A stretch of 64,000 nt of DNA from Luzula sylvatica (GCA_946800325.1 OX326956.1:18008667-18072666), one strand, 5' to 3'. Positions 25,560-39,468 are shown, numbered from the stretch's first letter. Translations and numbers: made by a program. The notes: generated by a model from the letters alone, not told the origin.

Positions 25560-27032
25560 ATATGTATGTGAGAAGGTTGTTAGTTAGTAAGTTAGATAGT
25601 TAGTTATCTAGTACTTAGTTAGTTAGTTAGTTAGTAACTTAACTTTTTAGTTATTTAGTTAGTTAGTTAGTTAGTTTGTTAGTCATCTAGTAGTTAGTTT
25701 GTTAGTTAGTTAGTAAATTAGTTAGTTAGTTAGTAAGTTAGTTAGTTAGTATGTATCTAAGAAGGTAGTTAATTAGTTAGTCAGTTAGATAGTTAGTTAA
25801 TTAAGTTAGTTAGTTATGTAGTTAGTTAGTTAGTTATCTAGTACTTAGTTAGTCTGTTGGTCAGTTAATTAGTTAGTTAATATATATGTACGAAGGTAGT
25901 TAGTTAGTTAGTTAGCTAGTAGTTTGTTAGTTAGGCAGTTAGTTAGTTAGTTAGTTAGTTAGTGAGCTAGTAGTCAGTTAGTTAGTTAATAGGTTTGTAT
26001 GAATATTGTCAGTTAGTTAGTTAGTTAGATAGTTGGTTAATTAGTTAGTATTTATGTAATAAGGTAGTTAATTAGTTTGTTAGAAAGTTAATTAGTTAGT
26101 TATTTAGTTAGTTATCTAGTAGTTAGTATGTTAGTTAGTTTGTTAAATAATTAGTTATTTAGTTAGTTAGTTAGTTAGTTAGTTTGTTAGTTAGATAGTG
26201 GGTATGTAGGAAAGTAGTTAGTTAGTTAGTTAGTTAGTTAGTTAATTAGTTAGTCCGTTAGTTAGTTAGTTCGTAGGTATGTAAGAAGATACTAAGCTAA
26301 TTAGTTGGTTAGTCGGTTGGTTAGTTAGTTAGTTAGTCAGTTAGTTAATTAGTCAATGGGTTTGTAGGAAGGTAGTTAGTTAATTAATTAGTTAGGTAGT
26401 TAGTTAGGTAGTTAGTTATTTGGTGTGTATAAAGGTATGTAGGTAGTTAGTTAGTTAGTTAATTACTTAGTTAGATAGTTAGCTAGTAGTTAGATAGTTA
26501 GTTAATTAGTTAGTTAGTTAATTAGTTAGTTATTTAGTTAGCTAGTTTGTTAGTTAGTTTGTGAGCTAAGAGTTAGTTAGTTAGTTAGTCAGTTAATTAG
26601 ATAGTTAGTTAATTAGTTAGTTAGTTAGTTAGTTATCTAGTAGTTCGTTCGTTAATTAATTAGTTAGTTATTTTGTATGTAAGAAGGGAGTTAATTAGTT
26701 AGTTATTTAGTTAGTTAGTTAGTTAGATAGTTATTTAGTTAGTTAGTTATCTAGTATGTAGTTATTTAGTTAGTTAGTTAATTACTTAGTTAGTTAGTTA
26801 GTTAGTTAGTGGGTATGTTGGAAGTTAGTTAGTTAGTTAATTAGTTTGTTAGTCAGTTAATTAGTTAGCTAGGTAGTTAATCAGTTAGATTTTTAGATTG
26901 TTAGTTAGTTAGTTAGTTAGCCAGTAGTTTGTTTGTTGGTTAGTTTATTAATTTGTTTGTTAATAAGTTAGATAGTTAGTTAGTTAGTTGGTGGGTATGT
27001 AGGAAGGTAGGCAGGTAGTTAGTTAGTTGATC

Positions 27033-27074
<42 letters not shown>

Positions 27075-28084
27075 CAAGTAATTAGTTAGTTAGTTAGTTA
27101 GATAGTTATTTAGTTAGACAGTTAGATAGTTAGTGAGTTAGTTAGTTAGCGGGTATGTAGGAAGGTAGTTAGTTAGTTAGGTTGTTTGTTAGCTAGTATT
27201 TAGTTTGTTAGTTAGTTAGTTAGTCAGTGGGTATGTATGAAGGTAGTTAATTAGTTAGTTATATAATTATTTAATTAGTTATCTTGTAGTTAATGAGTTA
27301 GTTAGTTCGTTAGTTAGTTATTTAGTTAGATAGATAGTAGTTAGTAAGTTATGTAGTTAGTAAATTAGTTAGTTAGTTAGTTAGTTAGCTAGTAGTTAGT
27401 TAATTGGATAGTTCGTTAGTTAGTTAGTTAGTATGTATCTAAGAAGGTAGTCAATTTGTTAGTTAGTTACATAGTTAGTAAATTAGTTAACTAGTTGGGT
27501 AGTTAGCTAGTTATTTAGTTAATTAGTTAGTTATCTAGTACTTAGTTAGTTAGTTAGTTAGTTAGTTAATGGGTTTGATGGAAGGTAGTTTGTTAATTAG
27601 TTAGTCAGGTAGTTAGTTAATTAGTTAGTTAGTTAGTTAATAGGTATGTATGAATGTAGTTAGTTAGTTAGTTAGTTAATTAGTTAGTTAGTTAGTCAGT
27701 TAGTTTGCTTGTTGTTAGTAAATTAGTTAGCTAGGTAGTTAAGCAGTTAGTTATTTAGTTATTTAGTAAGCCAGTAGTTTGTTTGTTTATTAATTTGTTT
27801 GTTAATAAGTGAGCTAGTTAGTTAGTTAGTCGGTGGGTATGTAGGAAGGTAGCTAGTTTGTTAGTTTGTTAGTTTGTTAGTTAGTTAGCTAGTAGTGAGT
27901 TAGTTAATTGGTATGTAGGAAGGTAGTTAACAAGTTAGTTAGTTAGTTATTTAGTTTGTTATCTAGTGGTTAGTTAGGTAGTTATTTAGGTAGCTAGCTA
28001 GTAGTTAGTTAGTTAGTTGGTCAGTTAGTAAATTAGTTAGTAAGTTTGTTAGTTAGTAAATTAGTTAGTAAGTTTGTTAGTTAG
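22008..28084 (+). repeat. TTAG satellite array, block A right arm
   Basis: TTAG tetranucleotides with the periodic GGTATGTAGGAAGGTAG spacer; no gene. The first part (to about 22450) follows 40613-41100. A marker beginning GCCAGTAGTTTGTTTG occurs at 26920 and 27770 here and also at 507, 52662 and, with one change, 41598. A short local duplication containing TTGTCTAGTAGTTAGGCAG repeats at 51-base spacing near 24030 and 24081. The array ends at the AT-rich island. Confidence 0.93.
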
Positions 28085-28093
28085 GTACTACAG

Positions 28094-28141
28094 TTGTCAC
28101 AAAAGAGGATTAAGTTTTTAAGTCAGCACTTTTTGTGACAA
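28094..28141. repeat. Inverted repeat at the left edge of the island
   Basis: TTGTCACAAAA (28094-28104) and TTTTGTGACAA (28131-28141) are perfect inverted repeats around a 26-base loop. With TACTACAG just before, it resembles the end and subterminal repeats of a worn CACTA transposon. That assignment is tentative. Confidence 0.55.
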
Positions 28142-28296
28142 AATAATTGTCTCAAAATAGATTACATATAAAATGAATATTAATTAGGACCAAAGTTGGT
28201 CATTCATTATTGGAAAATATATGGAATTACTTGCGTGCTTATGTAAGGTCATACCTTTTTTTATACTATTATGATGAATTTAGACAAGTCTTAATT

Positions 28297-28430
28297 CACT
28301 ACTATAAAAACTGGTTTAGGGACCGGCGTAGTCCGTTCCTAAAACATGATTTTAGTCGCTATTCTTTTAGAGACAATATGTAGTCGTTGAGATTTTGTCC
28401 TAACATCGCGGACGCAATAATTGATTAATA
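28297..28430 (+). mobile_element. CACTA-like transposon end
   Basis: CACTACTATAAAAACTGG followed by GGGACCGGCG and GTCGCTATT-type subterminal sequence resembles the terminus of plant CACTA (En/Spm) elements. The matching opposite terminus was not found in the island, so only one end is supported. No transposase is present. Confidence 0.5.
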
Positions 28431-28576
28431 CTACTCAAAACTAATTTGACAAATATTAATTTTTAGAGATAGAAACTAATATATTATTTTTAGTTTTCAT
28501 GTGAACTAATATATATGTGATGAGAATTATCAAAATGTTGGAGGGAACTTTCCCTATAAAATTATCTTTTCATTCT

Positions 28577-28786
28577 TAAGTAACAAAAAAATTTGGAGGG
28601 AATTTTCCCTCTGAAATATTTTTTGGCCGTGTTTAAGTGTAATGTTGACTATATATTTATACTTAGTAAAGACCTTTCTAATTAAGTAACACAAATTTTG
28701 GAGGGAATTTTCCCTCTAAAATAATTTTTCGCTGCATGTACATGTAATGTTTAGTATATACTTAAATTATACTTATTGGAGGGAAC
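28577..28786 (+). repeat. 105-base degenerate tandem duplication with a GGAGGGAATTTTCCCTC palindrome
   Basis: Two units (about 28577-28681 and 28682-28786) each begin TAAGTAACA, carry the palindrome at 28595-28611 and 28700-28716, and end with AATGTT and ACTTA-type sequence. Related palindromes occur at 28540-28555, 30407-30423 and 30560-30575. Confidence 0.65.
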
Positions 28787-30082
28787 AAGTAAATTAATGG
28801 CCTCTTTGCGTCACATTGCTATCAAATTAAATAAATTAAATCTAAATAAACTTAAATAAAGTAAAATCTTTGCATTTTAGTATATGTTAAACAAGGGTAA
28901 CCTGTTGCCAAATATGAAATTTATTTAGACTTGTACCCAACTTAGCACCGTTGCAAAATATGAAATTTATGTAGACTTGAACAATAATACTAATCTCTTA
29001 AATCAGAAAAGAAAATACACATTGCTAAATGCAAATAAATAAGTTGTGTAGCATAAAGACCCCTATAATAGGAGCTCATGAAACAACCCATTTATATTTT
29101 GCATGCTTTTGGTATTCTCTAATAAATTTAGATTTTAAAGCACTCTCTGTTATATTTATATTTTGCAATTCAATTTGCCTTGTTTCTAATATGATACCAG
29201 TACCACAATAACTTTCACAATTTTAAAAATTAAAATATAATATATAAAATCGCAAAAGTTAATCATGTGTGATTGTCTGAATCATGGTTCTGAATATCGA
29301 AATCGGACTCGAACTCGGCCGTTCCAGTCGACTCGAAACTCGGTCGACTCGGACCAGACTCGGACGAGTCAAAATAAAAAATCGGGTTGTTTGGTAAAAA
29401 AATATTATAAAATTAAAAATATAAAAAAATATTTTAAAATTTCATAAATTTATACGAACAAATCCAACTAATAAAATTCATGAGAGTCGGTCAATCAATA
29501 TTCGCGGCATTAGAGTCGTCCGATTTAAAATAATTTTTACTATATACAATATCAAATTAAGTAAAATGAACATTGTAATTTATAATATTTGTGTCAAACA
29601 CAAATAGTTCAAATTTAACAGATAACATACAAAAACATTTTAAGAAGACTTATTATACAATCACAACTAATTCAAAAGAACTTATAAGTAAACAAATATT
29701 ACAAAAATATTTCATCTAAGTTACTCACCAATTTAACGCCCAATAGGATTAAAGAATTTTTTTTGGAATGGACCCTACTCTAGTCCCCTGCAGATATCAA
29801 TCATATCATGTCCCCAATTCAAAAATACACTAGTATATTTTAACATTAATTATTTTATCGATTCTAATTAATGTTGATTTTCTATGTACTAATACTATGT
29901 TATGCCCATACTGAAGCAAGAATATCACATATTTTTATCAAACATACACGACGTATCTATCTCCCATTCACAAAAAATCAAGAAAGTGATCATAATTCTT
30001 TATCCATCTATCAGGTCATTATAATTAAAAATGCTTCGTCTTCCCCAACTTCCATTTATTTGTAAAGTGTATTATTTAGAAT

Positions 30083-30366
30083 AATTATAATTAATTAAGA
30101 CATATGATAGTCTTAATTTGATAAATTATAAATTTTGGGATTGAATATTTTTTTTCGGTTTTCATTTTTCTCCGGTTTTCATTTTTCTCCAGTTTTCAAA
30201 TTAACTAATATGTCTAGAAAATTAGGATGGAAATTATAATTAATTAAGACATATGATAGTCTTAATTTGATAAATTATAAATTTTCGGATTGAATTATTT
30301 TTTTCGGTTTTCATTTTTTTTCAGTTTTCAAATTAACTAATATGTCGAGAAAATTAGGATGAAAAT
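30083..30366 (+). repeat. 149-base tandem duplication
   Basis: Copy one is 30083-30231 and copy two is 30232-30366. Both begin AATTATAATTAATTAAGACA and end AAAATTAGGATG. Copy two lacks one internal TTTTCATTTTTCTCC unit. A partial, more diverged copy of the second half continues to about 30600, covering AAATTAACTAATATGT through the palindrome. Confidence 0.8.
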
Positions 30367-30710
30367 TTTGTCTCTATTTTTTTTATTTTAGGCTTAACAA
30401 AATATTGGAGAGAATTTTCTCTCTATATTTTTTCATGCATGTTTGCTAAGGAGAATTCAACGAGAATAAAAACAAAAAATTTCAAATTAACTAATATGTG
30501 ATGAAAATTAAGAGAGAAATTTTACCTCTATTTTTTCATTTTATACTTAACAAAATATTGGAGGGAACTTTCACTTTATATTTTCCATGCAAGATGATAA
30601 AAATTAGTTGAAAAAATAAATAAACATTAATTACTACCTAAACATCCCTTCCATTCAAGCCAATTAGTTTCATTATGATAAATTTTTGTGGCCTAATTTC
30701 AAATAAACTG

Positions 30711-30851
30711 GAGCACACTCAATTAACTTCAATTTTAGCTTAATTTGAAAAATATTAATTATTAAACAAGCAATTAATTAATTAAAATAAATAATTTTTA
30801 TTATAAAATACAAGAGCACAATCAATTAACTTCAATTTTGGCTTAATTTGA
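30711..30851 (+). repeat. 38-base direct repeat, 103 bases apart
   Basis: GAGCACACTCAATTAACTTC at 30711 and GAGCACAATCAATTAACTTC at 30814 begin matching stretches of about 38 bases. A weaker third copy starts near 30977 with TATAAAATACAGAAGCACAA. This is a worn tandem structure with no gene. Confidence 0.6.
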
Positions 30852-31514
30852 TTTTTAGTAATATAACATACAACACAGTATGATGAAATAGTTTTTATTA
30901 TACACAGTGTAAAAAAAAAGACAAAAGAATTAAATTTTTAGTAAAATTGAAGTTACACAGTGTGCCAAAGAATATGAAATATTTTTTGTTATAAAATACA
31001 GAAGCACAATTAATTAATGAAATACAATATAATATAACAAAATATAATCTAACATTGTATTATATTATATTATAATATAATATGATATGATATGATATTA
31101 CATGATATGTTATAATAAAATTTAATAGATATATGTTCTATTTATTTTATAATATAGTATAGTGTAATACAGTATAATAAAGACGCCTTTTTTCAAAATA
31201 TCCACATGTTTCAAGTTTTTTTGAAAAAATAACTAAGCTTTGAAGTTAATTTAGAAAGTAACCAAAAACGAAGTCACACACTCCGCCAATATTTAATAAA
31301 ACGGAATTGCAAAACTTTACATGTTAAAATGAAAATTGTTCATTTAAAGTTGGTTAACTGAGAAAAAAGAAAAAAAGATGAACAAAATTCATATTATAAC
31401 ATAGTTCATATTATAACATTACGCATGCATGTATGCTACTATATTAATATTAATTAATTGTTAGATTGACAAACATATTAAGACTATACATATTTAATTA
31501 AATTTAACTAATTG

Positions 31515-31700
31515 TATCCGAATATTATTTTCGTATTCGAAATCGTATATCGGACATCGTAGTATCCGAAATCGGTAATCGATATCCGGTATCGTATCCG
31601 ATATCAGATATCGGTATCCGTTATCATGTCCGAAATCAGATATCGATAAACGGTATCTTATCCGAAATCGAATATCGTATTTGTATCCGAAATTGGATAA
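31515..31700. repeat. ATCCGA/TCGGAT palindromic low-complexity block
   Basis: Alternating ATCCGAAATCG and TATCGGTATCCG words cover about 185 bases. The words are nearly self-complementary, so the block could fold. It is CG-rich compared with its AT-rich surroundings. No function is assigned. Confidence 0.7.
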
Positions 31701-31924
31701 TCGAATACGAAAACAGAACGTATTTAATTCTATTCTTCAAAAATAATGGATTATTTTTTGTTTTAAAAATGGATTATTTTTTGTTTCTAAAAAAATGCAT
31801 TAATTATTATTTATTTTTCGAAAATAATTTTTTTGAATCAATACATTTTTTCCTAATTTCAATATTTTATCTTTACTATAAATGAAAATTTCATAATTAA
31901 AAATTTGAGATGTCTTATGTATTT

Positions 31925-33094
31925 TGTTAGTTAGTTGGTGGGTATATAGGAAGTAAATCAGGTAGTTAGTTAGTTGATCAGTTAGTTTAGTTAGTTAATT
32001 AGTTAGTTAGTTAGTCACCTAGTAGTTAGTTAGTCAGTTAGTTATCTAGTTAGTTAGTATGTGCGTTAGTTAGTGGGTATGTAGGAAGGTAGCTAGTCAG
32101 TTAGTTAATTACTTAGTTAGTTAGCTAGTAGTGAGTTAGTTAACTGGTATGTTGGAAGGTAGTTGACTAGTTAGTTAGTTAGTTATTTAGTTAGTTATAT
32201 AGTGGTTAGTTAGGTAATTATTTAGTTAGCTAGCTAGTAGTTAGTTAGTTAGTTAGTTAGTTAGTTGGTTAGTGAGTAAATTAGTTAGTTAGTTGGTTAG
32301 TGAGTAAATTAGTTAGTTAGTTAGATAGTTAGTTAACTAGTTAGTTAGTTAGGTAGTTGGTTAGTTATTTAATTAGTTAGTTAGTTCGTTATCTAGTACT
32401 TAGTTAGTTAGTTTGTTAGTTAGTTAGTCAACTTGTTAGTTATTTAGTTAGTTAGTTAGCTAGTAGTTAATTAGTTAGTTAGATAGTTAGTTAGTTAGTT
32501 TTTTAGTCAGTTAATGGATATGTAGGACGGTAGTTAGTTAGTTAGTTAATAAGTATGTAGGAATATAGTTAGTTAGTTAATAAGTATGTAGGAATATAGT
32601 TAGTTAGTTTGTTAGTTAGTTACTTAGTAGTTGGTTGGTTAGTTAGTTAATTAGTATTAGGAAGATAGTTAGTTAGTTTGTTGGTAAGTTAGTTACTTAG
32701 TAGTTGTATGGTTAGTTAGTTAGTTAACTAGTTAGTTATTTAGATAGTTAGTTAGTTAGCAAGCTAGTAGTTAGTTAGTTAATTAGTTAGTTAGTTGGTT
32801 AGTTAGTTAGTTCGTTATTTAGTTCGTTAGTCAGTTAGTTAGTTAATATGTATGTAAAAAGGTAGTTAGTTAATTAGTTAGTTAGTTAGTTAGTTATCGA
32901 GTAGTTAGTTTAGTCAATTAATTAGTTATTTATTTAATTAGTTAGTCAGTTAGTTAGTTAGTTTCTGGGTATGTAGAAAGGTAGTTATGTTATTAGTTAA
33001 TTAGTTAGTTAGTTAGTTAGTTAATTAGTTAGGTAGTTAGTTAGTTAATATGTATGTATGAAGATTGTTAGTTAGTTAATTGGTATGTATGAAG

Positions 33095-33133
<39 letters not shown>

Positions 33134-33877
33134 TTTAGTTAGTTCGTTAGCTAGTAGTTAGTTACTTAGTTAGTTAGTTAGTAAGTTAGTTAGTGGGTAT
33201 GTTGAAAGGTCGTTAGTTAATAAGTTAGTTAATTACTTAATTAGTTAGTTAATTAGTTAATAGGTATGTTGGAAGATAGTTAGTTAGTTAGTTAGTATGT
33301 AAGAAGGTAGTTAATTAGTTAGTTAGTTAGTTAGTTAATTAGTTAGATAGTTAGTCAGTTAATTAGCTAGTTATTCAGTTAGCGAGTTATTTGATTAGTT
33401 TGTTCGTAAGTTAGTTAGTTAGTTAGTTAATATATATGTATGAAGTTAGTTAGTTAGTCAGTTAGTTAATTAGTTAGTCAGTTAGCTAGTAGTTAGTTAG
33501 TTAGGTAGTTAGTTAGGTAGTTAGTTATTTAGATAGTTAGTTAGTGAGCTAGTAGTCAGTTAGTTAGTTAATATGTATGTATGAATATCGTCAGTTAGTT
33601 AGTTAGTTAGTTGGTTAGTTAGTTAGTTAGTATGTAGGTTAGAAGGTAGTTAATTAGTTAGATAGATAGTTAATTAGTAAGTTAGTTAGTAAGTTATCTA
33701 GTAGTTAATATGTTAGTTCGTTTGTTAATAAATTAGTTATTTAGTTAGTTAGTTAGTTTGTTTGTTGGTTAGATAGTGGGTATGTAGGAAAGTAGTTAGT
33801 TAGTTAATTAGTTAGTCAGTTAGTTAGTTAGTTCTTAGGTATGTAAGAAGATAGTAAGATAGTTAGTTGGTTAGTTG

Positions 33878-33915
<38 letters not shown>

Positions 33916-33984
33916 CAATGCGTTTGTAGGAAGGTAGTTAGTTAGTTTGTTAATTACTTAGTTACTTCGTTAGCTAGTAGTTAG

Positions 33985-34015
<31 letters not shown>

Positions 34016-35224
34016 ATTAGTTAGTTATTTAGTTAGTTAGTTTGTTAGTTAGTTAGTGAGCTAATAGTTAGTGAGTTATATAGTTAGTTAGTTAGTTAGT
34101 CAGTTTGTTAGATAGTTAGTTAATTAGTTAGTTAGTTAGTTATCTACTAGTTTGTTAGTTAATTAATTTATTAGTTATTTAGTTATTTATTTAGTTAGTT
34201 AGTAAGTTAGTTAGTTAGTTAGTTAGTTAATAGGTATTTAGGAAGATAGTTAGCTCGTTAGTTAGTTAGTTAATTAATTAGTTAGTTATTTAGTTAGTTA
34301 GCTAGTAATTACTTAGTTAGTTAGTTTGTTAGTGTGTATTTTGAAAGGTAGTCAATTAGTTAGTCAGTTAAATAGCTAATATGTATGTAGCAAGATAGTT
34401 AGTTAGTTAGTTAATATGTATGTAAGAAGGTAGTTAATTAGTTAGTTAGTTAATTAGTTAGTTAATTAGTTAGTTAATTAGTAGTTAGTTTGTTAGTTAG
34501 TTAGTTAACTAATTAGGTATTTAGTTAGTTAGTTAGTTAGTTAGCTGGTAGTTAGTTAGTTAGTCTGTTAATTAGTTATTTAGTTAGTTAGTTAGTTAGT
34601 TCGTTAGTTAGTTAGTTAGTTAATATATATGTAGGAAGGGAGTTAGTTAGTTAGTTCGTTAGTTAGTTAATTAGTTACTTAGTTAGTTAGCTAGTAGTTA
34701 GTTTGTTAGGTAGTTAGTTAGTTAGTTAGTTAGTTAGTAAGTTAGTTTGTGAGCTAATAGTTAGTTAGTTAGTTAGTTAATTGGTATGTAGGAATATCGT
34801 TAGTTAGTTAGTTAGTTACTTAGTTAGTTAGTATGTATGTAAGAAGATAGTTAATTAGTCAGTTAGATATTTAATTAATTTGTTATTTAGTTAGTTAGTT
34901 AGTTTGCGGGTATGTAGGAAGGTAGTTAGTTAGTTATTTAGTTAGTTAATTAGTTAAATAGTTAGTTAGTTAGTTGATTGGTATGTAAGAAGATAGTTAG
35001 TTAGTTAGTTAGTTAGTTAGTTTGTTAGTTAATGGGTTTGTAGGAAGGTAGTTAGTTAATTAGTTAGTTAGGTAGGTAGTTAGTTAGTTAGTTAGTTAAT
35101 ATGTATGTATGAAGGTAGGTAGTTAGTTAGTTTGTTAGTTAGTTCGTCAGCTAGTAGTTAGATAATTAGTTAGTTAGTTTGTTGCTTAGTTAGTTATTTA
35201 GTTAGTTAGTTAGTTTGTAATTAG
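31925..35224 (+). repeat. TTAG satellite array, block B left arm
   Basis: From 31931 the sequence follows 571-3745 in order, including rare markers such as GGTATATAGGAAGTAAATCA. At 34977-34981 it reads ATTGG and continues TATGTAAGAAG uninterrupted, showing the site without the Athila-type insertion. The strand switch to CTAA lies at about 35225. Confidence 0.94.
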
Positions 35225-35623
35225 ATACTAACTAATGAACTAACTAAGTAACTAACTATATAACTAACTAACTACTAGCTCACTAACTAATTACAAACTA
35301 ACTAACTACCTAAATGACTAACTAATTGACCAACTAACTAATTATCAAACTACTAGCTAACGAACTTACTAACTAATTAACAAACTTAATAACTAAGTAA
35401 CTACCTTCATACATACCTATTAACTAACTAACTAACTACCAAACTAACTAATTAACTAACTACCTTCCTACAAACCCACTAACCAACTAACTAACTAACT
35501 AACTGCCTGACTAACTAACTAACTAACTAACTATCTTCTTACATACCTATGAACTAAATTACTAACTAATTAACTAATTTACTAACTAATTAACTACCAA
35601 CCTACCTACCTTCCTACATACCC

Positions 35624-35659
<36 letters not shown>

Positions 35660-35776
35660 CTAGCTAACTAACTAACTAACTAACTAAATAACTAATTAAT
35701 TAACAAACTAATTAACTTATTAACTCCTAGATAACTAACTAACTAACTAACTAATTAACTATCTACTTACATACAT

Positions 35777-35814
<38 letters not shown>

Positions 35815-35833
35815 GATATTCCTACATACCAAT

Positions 35834-35864
<31 letters not shown>

Positions 35865-35964
35865 TAGCTAACTAACTAACTTACTAACTAACTAACTAAA
35901 TAAGTACCTAACTAACTAACTACTAGCTAATTAACTAAGAAACTACTTCACTAACTAAATAGTG

Positions 35965-36005
<41 letters not shown>

Positions 36006-36610
36006 CCTAACTAACTAACTAATTAACTAACCAACTAACAAAGTACTAGCTAACTAACTAACTAACTAAATAACTAACTAGTTAACTAATTAACTAACTA
36101 ACTAACTACTAACTAACTAACTAATTAACTAACTAACTAATTAACTAAGTATCTAACTAATTATCTAACTACTAGCAAATGAACTAACTCACTAATTAAC
36201 TAACTAACGAATAAACTAACTACCTTCATACATACATATTAACTAACTAACTGACTAACGAACTAACTAACCAACTAACTAACTAAATAACTAACGAACT
36301 AACTAACAAACTAATGAACTAACTAACTACCTAACTAACTAACTACTTAACTGACTAACTAACTAAATATAAGCTTGCTAACTAACTAACTATCTAAGTA
36401 ACTAACTAGTTGACTAACTAACTAACGAACTAACTAACTATCTAATTAACTATCTAACTAACTAACTAATTAACTACATTCTTACATACATATTAACAAA
36501 CTAACTAACTAACCGACTAACTAACTAACTAACTAATTAACTAACTATCTAACTAACTAAATAACTAACTAACTAAGTAAATTACTACTATTTAAATGAC
36601 TAACTAACTC

Positions 36611-36646
<36 letters not shown>

Positions 36647-37562
36647 CTAGATAACTAACTAAATAACTAACTAACTGACTAACAAACTACCTACCTTCGT
36701 ACATACCTATTAACTAACTAACTAACACACTAACTAACTACTTATCTAACTAACTAACTGCCTTCCAACATACCCACTAACTAACTAACAAACAAACTAA
36801 CTATCTAACTAACTAACTAACTAATTTACTAATTAACTAACTAACTAACTAACTAACTTCATACATACCTATTAACTAACTAACTTACTAACTAACTAAC
36901 TAACTAACTAACTACCATCCTATATAACTATTAACTAACTGACTAATTAATTAACTACTAGCTAACTAACTAACTAATTAACTAACTACCATCCTACATA
37001 CCCACTGACTAACTAACAAATTAACTAACTAACTATCTACTAGCTAACAAATTAACTCTGTAAATAACTAACTAATTAACTACTAGTTAACTAACTAGAT
37101 AACTAATTAACTACTAGCTAGCTAACTTACTAACAAACCAACTACGTTCCTACATACCCTCTAACTAACTAACTAACTACTAGCTTACTAACTAACAAAC
37201 TAACTAACTAACTTACTAACTAACTAACTAACTAAATAACTACCGAACTAACTAATAAATAACTACCTTCCTACAAACCCACTAACAAACTAACTAACTA
37301 ACAAACTGACTATCATCCTACATGCCTATGAACTAACTAACTAACTAATTAACTAATTAATTAACTAACTAACTAACTCCTAACTAACTAACTAACTAAC
37401 TATAACTAACTAAGTAACTAACTCACTAATTAACTAACTAACCAACTACTGGATAACTAACTAACTAACTGACAACATTCTTACATACATATTAACTAAC
37501 TAACTAACTAACTACTAACTAACTAACTAACTAACCAACTAACTAACTAACCAACTACTTGA

Positions 37563-37593
<31 letters not shown>

Positions 37594-37623
37594 TTAACTA
37601 ACTAATTAACTAACTAACTAACT

Positions 37624-37657
<34 letters not shown>

Positions 37658-37831
37658 AAACTAACTAAATAACTAACTAAGTAACTAACTAAGCAACTAA
37701 TTAACTAACTAACCAACTTCTAGATAACTAACTAACTGATTAACTAATTAACTAACTATCTAATTAACTAACAACCTTCTTATATACATATTAACTAACT
37801 AACTAACTAACTGACCAGCTAACTAACTAAT

Positions 37832-37862
<31 letters not shown>

Positions 37863-38337
37863 ATACTAGCTAACTAACTAACTAACTAATTAACTAACTA
37901 ACTAACTGACATCTGCCTTCCTACATACCCACTAACTAACGAACATACAAACAAACTAACAAACTAACTAACTGACTAACTAACTAACTAACTAACTAAC
38001 TACTAGCAAACTCACTAACTAACTACCTTCCTACATACCCGCTAACTAACTAACTAACTAAATAACTAACTAAATAACTAACCAATTAACTTACTAACTA
38101 ACAAACTAACAACAAGCTAACTTACTAACTAACTAATTAACTAACTAACTAACTAACTAACTTACTACCTTTATACATACTTATAAACTAACTAACTAAC
38201 TAACTGACTAACTACCTAACTAACTAATTAACTAAGTACCTTCCAACAAACCCACTAACTAAGTAGTTATCTAACTAACAAATTAACTAACTAACATACT
38301 ACTAACCAACTAACTAACTAACTACTGGCTAAGTAAT

Positions 38338-38371
<34 letters not shown>

Positions 38372-38763
38372 CCTTCATACATAGCTATTAACTAAGTTAC
38401 TAACTAACTACCTAACTAACTAATTTACTAACTACCTTCCTACAACCACTAACTAACTAACTAACTAACTAACTTCCAACATACATATGAACTAACTAAC
38501 TAACTAATTAACTAATTAACAAACTAACTAACTAATTAAATACTTTCCTACATACCCACTAACTAAACTGACTACCTTCCTACATACCCACTAACTGACT
38601 AACTAACTAACTAGCTAGCTAACTAACTAACTTGCTAACTAACTAACTAACTAACTAACTACCTACCTTCTTACATACCCACTAACTAACAAACTAACAA
38701 ACTAACTAACTAATTAACTCCTAGCTAACTAACTAACTAACTAAATAACTAACTAATTAAAAG

Positions 38764-38798
<35 letters not shown>

Positions 38799-39418
38799 TA
38801 CTACTAGCTAACTAACTAACTGACTAATTGATTAACTAACTAACTTACTAACAGACTAACAACTTGCTCACTAACTAACTAACAAACTAACTGACCAACT
38901 AACTAATTAACTTCTAAATAACTAAATTAATAACTAATTAACTAACTAACTATCTAACTACCTTCCTACATATCCACTAACTAACTTACTAACTAACTAA
39001 CTAACTAGCTACCTACCTACCTTCCAACATACCCACTAACTAACTAACTAAATAACTAATTAACTAACTATTTAACTAACTAACTAACTAACTGACTACT
39101 AGCTAACTAACAAAGCAAATAAAAAACTAAATAACTAACTAACTAACTAACTAAATAACAAAAATGACTAACTACCTTCGTATATACCAATTAACTAACT
39201 GACTAACTAACTGCCTAACTAACTAATTAACTAACTACTTACTTACAAACCCACTAACTAAGTAACTAACTATCTAACTGACCGACAAATTAACTAACTA
39301 ACTAACTAACTACTAACTAACTAAGTAACTAAGTAACTAAGTAACTAACGAACTAACTAACTTACTTAGTAACTAACTCACTAATTAACTAACTAATCAA
39401 CTACTAGATAACTAACTG

Positions 39419-39468
<50 letters not shown>

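Larger units (their letters stand above)
28085..31924. other. AT-rich non-satellite island of old transposon debris
   Basis: About 3.8 kb, strongly AT-rich, with satellite on both sides. It has no open frame that I can link to a protein; the three 60-64 codon frames (29029-29211, 29265-29447, 29871-30065) look like chance. It contains CACTA-like ends, repeated palindromes, tandem duplications and a short ATCCGA-rich block, listed separately. I find no target duplication for the island as a whole, so it may be several insertions or a non-satellite segment joined by rearrangement. Confidence 0.8.

Noticed and set aside
29290..29370. ACTCGG-rich stretch as a coding exon
   Set aside because: It is a short degenerate simple repeat; the frame continues into poly-lysine AT-rich sequence.
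29029..30065. Three small open frames in the AT-rich island as genes
   Set aside because: They are 60-64 codons, of low complexity, with no recognisable domain or supporting signals.
28297..31165. A complete CACTA element ending near TATAGTG at about 31155
   Set aside because: The match to the opposite terminus is poor, AT-rich and has no shared 3-base target duplication.
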